From Xiphydria camelus (lineage: Eukaryota > Arthropoda > Insecta > Hymenoptera > Xiphydriidae): a stretch of DNA of 64,000 nucleotides. The DNA lies in assembly GCA_963678675.1 (NCBI GenBank), contig OY783196.1:23910827-23974826 (forward strand), written 5' to 3'. The translations under genes and the position numbers were made by a program. Below, piece after piece: positions 63,379-64,000 of this stretch. Position 1 is the stretch's first letter. Every line of letters starts with the position of its first letter. Below the pieces are notes generated by a model that saw only the letters and a list, made by a program, of their open reading frames with translations, ran no database searches and was not told the DNA's origin.

Positions 63379-63545
63379 TCGTGACAACTATTTTGGACTC
63401 AACTGCTCAAGTTTTGGCATCAGTATCAATGATATAATTATTCCAACAATTCTTTTGTTTCGGTAACTAGTCATAGTTACGATAACTATAAAAACTGGTG
63501 ATAATTACCAAACTTTAGCAGTTGAGTCTAAAATAGTTGTCACAA
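63379..63545. mobile_element. Palindromic MITE, about 167 bp
   Basis: GTGACAACTATTTTGGACTC at 63381 pairs with its near-exact complement ending at 63543, with a further inner dyad around gtaact-gt-atagttac. It lies about 430 bases before the last exon's acceptor. Confidence 0.78.
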
Positions 63546-63977
63546 CACATTTATTTCTTTCAGTTTTGGAATGTCTATCGTATTCAGTGCGAGGCTGAGA
63601 CTTACACAACGCATCCTGGTGTGTGTAACATGTCTTACAGTGTTTACTATTGTTTGCTGTAATACGTCACCAACTTTCTTGTGCTGCGTACGATTGATAT
63701 GAGAATACTGACTTTTTTTTTCACTTTTTAACGACATCCCGAGTTTATTACGCCAATATAATACTGATATTGAGTATTACATTTTGCTTTTACTCAATTT
63801 CTCTTTATTTTATCTCCGCGCATAAAACCCTCAATTAACAAAACTATACGCCCGGATATCGGCATAGAATAGCGGCCAATCGATACGGATCGGCGTGATG
63901 TACTATCGGAGATACAATTCTCTGCTATAATTAACGGCATTGTACATCCTGAGGATAATTGCAATAATGTGTTACAG

Positions 63978-64000
63978 AACTGGACAAGGCCGTCCCTGGG
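63978..64000 (+). CDS. CUB-domain protein, next exon, cut by window edge
   Basis: A gtgttacag acceptor precedes 23 bases that read ELDKAVPG when joined in phase 1 to the exon ending at 58058. This is probably the linker to the next extracellular module of the same CUB protein. Only the first eight residues are inside the window, so the assignment rests on the acceptor, the compatible phase and the expected place in the gene. Confidence 0.6.

Larger units (their letters stand above)
58059..63977 (+). other. Intron after the CUB domain (5.9 kb, phase 1)
   Basis: Bounded by gtcggt and tgttacag. It contains three transposon-derived elements (60194-61519, 61940-62817, 63379-63545). The stretch 58059-60193 is AT-rich sequence with no feature I can support. 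Confidence 0.75.

Noticed and set aside
1..64000. CRISPR arrays, operons or other bacterial features
   Set aside because: No regularly spaced direct repeats and no gene-dense strand. Introns and transposon types show this is animal nuclear DNA.

Overview
This is non-coding-rich insect nuclear DNA, AT-rich with a few GC-rich islands. Evidence for an insect is the set of repeats: mariner- and pogo-type elements at TA sites, TTAA-flanked piggyBac-type elements and many palindromic MITEs. A hymenopteran such as an ant, bee or wasp is my best guess, not a demonstration. There is no bacterial-style gene packing and no long open frame that belongs to a recognised gene.

I can support one gene, on the + strand. 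Four coding pieces, each behind a clear polypyrimidine-AG acceptor, join in frame: 19612-19768, 22992-23051, 57847-58058 and 63978-64000 (cut by the window edge). The first three encode one complete CUB domain with four cysteines. The wording of the domain and its linker recalls the insect SOL-1 (suppressor of lurcher 1-like) CUB membrane proteins that modulate glutamate receptors; that name is an inference. No start or signal-peptide exon is visible upstream, and the gene runs off the right edge. The introns are about 3.2, 34.8 and 5.9 kb, so almost everything else here is intron or upstream sequence of this gene.

Layout. 1-19.6 kb: upstream or first intron, with a three-deep nest of palindromic elements (5374-7800), a diverged 345-bp tandem duplication (about 9990-10695), several MITEs and GC islands near 15.4-16.5 and 17.1-17.5 kb. 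19.8-23 kb: short intron with two abutting TA elements, one holding mariner transposase codons. 23-57.8 kb: giant intron with about twenty dispersed elements, several nested or back to back, and GC islands at 33.6, 39.7, 47.3 and 49-50 kb. 58-64 kb: third intron with a 1.3-kb element with complex terminal repeats, a pogo-like element that keeps a PHD-like zinc-finger tail, and a small MITE.

The most informative signals are the nested insertions, whose order can be read because intact arms or sister copies serve as empty sites; MITE families that still carry the C-terminal codons of their parent transposases; and a MITE carrying three perfect TGACGTCA sites. I saw no CRISPR array, rRNA, tRNA or convincing second protein gene.
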